A program made the position numbers and the translations under genes. A stretch of 64,000 nt of DNA. Origin: UBA1723 sp045642085 (GTDB lineage: Bacteria > Bacteroidota > Bacteroidia > Bacteroidales > Paludibacteraceae). Of this stretch, positions 61,888-64,000 are shown piece after piece. Numbering within the stretch: the stretch's first letter is position 1; every line of letters begins with the position of its first letter. The notes beneath the pieces are model-generated. The model ran no database searches. It saw nothing but the letters and a program-made list of their open reading frames with translations, and was not told the DNA's origin. The stretch covers positions 1 to 64,000 of the forward strand of contig JAZUIF010000082.1 in NCBI GenBank assembly GCA_045642085.1, in the 5' to 3' direction.

Positions 61888-64000
61888 ATGGCAATTACTT
61901 TTGAACCGTTAGAACCATCTTTGGGGTATCGCGATTTTTTCGTGTATAAGGGTCAATTGGTTTATGTTCACTGTGACAAGATTGAGATTGGAAAGAAGTC
62001 CTTCTTTAAGAATGTTAACGATAGGGTTTTCTGTGCAAACGGACTTTTGTTAGTGGAAGGTTATGAACCCAAAGAAATTATAAATGGAAAGTCTGAACCT
62101 GTCGGTGATTTTGGTATTTATACATATGAAGACGGTCAATTCGTAAAGATAGATTGTGTTTTCACGCAAAACCAATATCGCGAATTTTTTGCGAAAGATA
62201 TCTACTGTATTGCCGAATATGATGTTAAGGATGAAAGTTATAAGGTTGTTTTTAACGACCGTGGAACTGAATATTCCTTTGTTAATGAATGTAATTCAAA
62301 CCTTTTTGCATTCTTTTTCAACACAAAACATCAGGTTCTGGCATTCATACATCATGACTTCTACATCTTTTTCACAAAAACAGGTAAGGAACTCTGGTAT
62401 TTGGAAAGAAATGAAAATTTCCAAATGATGTTCGATGTTGATGCTTTTGACCCAGATAGTGACATTCTCATTATTAAGTTGACTGAGAACAATAGACATT
62501 ACTCCGTCTGCTACAATATTCTAACGGGCGAAGTGATGTGGAAGCGTGAAGACAACCATTCGTTGTCGTTGACGGGAGTCAAATGTCATGACGGCTTATA
62601 TAGAGGATTGTTGGGTTATGGTCAAGACACTCTATTGTTTGAAATGAATCCGTTGAACGGAGAAACAAATATATTTACTTTGAAGGAAGGAGGAAAGTGT
62701 GTTAAGTTTGAAGGTATTTTGAACGATCTTGCCGACCATTATTTCCTTTATACCTTGAATGGAGACCGATTATATTTCGTAAAAAACTACAAAAATTATT
62801 TAGTTGGCGATAATAGAACACGTACCGTTGGAGTTGTTGATTTACAGACAATGTCTATCTTCGAGGAGCCTTGTCTCTCTTATTTCAGCACTTCTGGTGC
62901 ACCTATTATCCACAACGATATTTTGTATGTATTCTTTAATCAGCCACGCAATGAATTATTTCGTTTCGCTATTTCAACTGGAAATGACCAAGCTGTTAAG
63001 AATAAGACGAACACAAAGCAACCTTTGTCGGGTAACTATGTAGTGCTTTTACAAGGTGATTTTCTTGTTTATGTATTCGAATATGAGGCGTTTGTTGTTA
63101 ACTTGACAACAGGACGCATTTGCCAGAGATTTATTGCAGATAATTCGAAATACACTCCACAGTCATCCATTATTGTTGATGGCAAACTTTGTCTCGTAAG
63201 TTCTTTTGCCAATGGATCTTCTGATATCCAAACAGAAAGAAAAGAGTATGTTATTGACGATGTCATCAGCGAAGAATTGGACGATAGGGTTAATGTTGAT
63301 TTAGTTGAAATACTTGCTCATTGCTGCGATACGAACCTTGATAGAGAGTCAAGCTATAAACTTTTCTTCTATAAGAACAAGGTCTACGTTATTAGCAAAA
63401 CTGAGATTATAATTATTGATCTGGGAACGAAGTCGATGCAGGAAAAGATCGTTCCTAAAGATCGTTCATTCTATCCAGAATCTTCTTACATTAACGGCAA
63501 CATGTTGTGTCTGTATTCTATGGATAAGGTTTTGGGTATGTGCTATTACAGTCTTGACGACAAAGATCCATTTCATATAATGAAACATGATCGATTCAAT
63601 CCTGAAAACTCTTCCGAACAATGCCAGTTGGCTTATTATTATAGTATTGGCGAAGCTGGTGTTCCTAAAGACGATTCGAAAGCTGTTTACTGGTACACGC
63701 AATCGGCCAAACAGGGGCATCTTATAGCTCAAATAGAATTAGCTAAGCGTTACGAAAGCGGTAATGGTGTTCCTCAAGACGATAAACAGGCATTGTATTG
63801 GAGAATATGCGCAGCAAAACAGGGAGACAAGGATTCTTGCTTCATTGTAGCAGAATGTTTTGCAAATGGCAGAATTGTAGAGAAAGACATGATTACAGCT
63901 GTTCGATGGTATTTGACTGCTGCAAAAAAAGGTAGTAAAGAAGCTTCGGAGGTAATAGAAAGGTTGGAAAACGAAATGTGCATCGAATTGACTTATGTTT
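61888..64000 (+). CDS. Beta-rich protein with C-terminal Sel1-like repeats, 3' end missing
   Basis: The frame is open from the ATG at 61888 to the last base, so the gene continues past the window; 704 codons are visible. The first ~560 residues are strand-rich with repeats of the type hydrophobic-strand/turn (GTEYSFV, TGKELWYLE, LTGEVMWKRE, TTGRICQRF), suggesting a beta-propeller. From about residue 585 the Sel1-like repeats begin: CQLAYYYSIGEAGVPKDDSK-type unit, IELAKRYESGNGVPQDDKQA and CFIVAECFANGRIVEKDMIT, each about 36 residues, with AxxWYxxAAxxG. Sel1 repeats bind proteins. No signal peptide is visible. It follows the lipocalin/SseB-like gene by 99 bases. Confidence 0.78.
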   Translation, partial: MAITFEPLEPSLGYRDFFVYKGQLVYVHCDKIEIGKKSFFKNVNDRVFCANGLLLVEGYEPKEIINGKSEPVGDFGIYTYEDGQFVKIDCVFTQNQYREFFAKDIYCIAEYDVKDESYKVVFNDRGTEYSFVNECNSNLFAFFFNTKHQVLAFIHHDFYIFFTKTGKELWYLERNENFQMMFDVDAFDPDSDILIIKLTENNRHYSVCYNILTGEVMWKREDNHSLSLTGVKCHDGLYRGLLGYGQDTLLFEMNPLNGETNIFTLKEGGKCVKFEGILNDLADHYFLYTLNGDRLYFVKNYKNYLVGDNRTRTVGVVDLQTMSIFEEPCLSYFSTSGAPIIHNDILYVFFNQPRNELFRFAISTGNDQAVKNKTNTKQPLSGNYVVLLQGDFLVYVFEYEAFVVNLTTGRICQRFIADNSKYTPQSSIIVDGKLCLVSSFANGSSDIQTERKEYVIDDVISEELDDRVNVDLVEILAHCCDTNLDRESSYKLFFYKNKVYVISKTEIIIIDLGTKSMQEKIVPKDRSFYPESSYINGNMLCLYSMDKVLGMCYYSLDDKDPFHIMKHDRFNPENSSEQCQLAYYYSIGEAGVPKDDSKAVYWYTQSAKQGHLIAQIELAKRYESGNGVPQDDKQALYWRICAAKQGDKDSCFIVAECFANGRIVEKDMITAVRWYLTAAKKGSKEASEVIERLENEMCIELTYV

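Overview
The window comes from a member of the Bacteroidota, most likely of the order Bacteroidales. Four things in the sequence say so. It carries genes for the phylum-specific type IX secretion system (a PorW/SprE lipoprotein and a PorX response regulator) and a giant protein ending in a type IX sorting domain. Several lipoproteins have acidic residues straight after the lipobox cysteine. IspG is the long ~600-residue form. Many genes are preceded by the Bacteroidota -7 promoter box TAnnTTTG, often with TTTG about 19-20 bases upstream, and lack clear Shine-Dalgarno sequences. The DNA is AT-rich (about 40% G+C by eye) and the genes are mostly housekeeping, so this looks like ordinary chromosome. 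I see no rRNA, tRNA, CRISPR array, prophage or transposase.

Layout. 1-3.5 kb: a truncated gene with two internal repeats, a 336-base intergenic block of hairpin repeats, an AAA ATPase and a DEDDh exonuclease. 3.6-10.6 kb: porW, porX, ksgA and corA. 10.8-15.3 kb: a two-gene cassette (secreted protein plus surface-type S41 peptidase lipoprotein) present twice in tandem, then a TrmH-like methylase. 15.5-19.6 kb: rlmH overlapping a 1225-residue membrane histidine kinase. 19.7-28.6 kb: an SseB-like protein, an AAA-ATPase/PD-(D/E)XK protein, a NADAR-like protein, priA, a YgiQ-type radical SAM protein and a membrane DnaJ protein. 28.7-36.4 kb: two secreted paralogues resembling the C-terminal part of GldM, a DUF4332-like helix-hairpin-helix protein, a LEA14-like lipoprotein, ispG and a SpoT-type (p)ppGpp enzyme.

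36.5-43.1 kb is a compact operon: outer-membrane porin, imelysin lipoprotein, di-haem lipoprotein and a CcsBA-type haem lyase, probably for iron or haem work at the surface. 43.2-52.1 kb: manA, a thioredoxin-like protein lacking its second active-site cysteine, tatC-tatA-ECF component, and an operon of glgB, rsmF, a metallo-beta-lactamase-fold hydrolase and a NaChBac-type sodium channel, then a YhcH-like protein. 52.3-64 kb: a 2300-residue type IX cargo protein, a serine beta-lactamase-like lipoprotein, an SseB-like protein and a beta-rich/Sel1-repeat protein that runs off the end.

Below gene level there are four signals. A two-hairpin intergenic repeat is built on ACCGTGG/CCACGGT. Three separate tandem arrays have a period of seven bases but different unit sequences. 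There is a palindromic direct repeat after priA. The palindrome GTCGAC is strongly over-represented: I counted 49 copies by hand, against about 9 expected from base composition. The clearest linked system is type IX secretion: two regulatory/structural genes, one large cargo, and possibly the GldM-like secreted pair.
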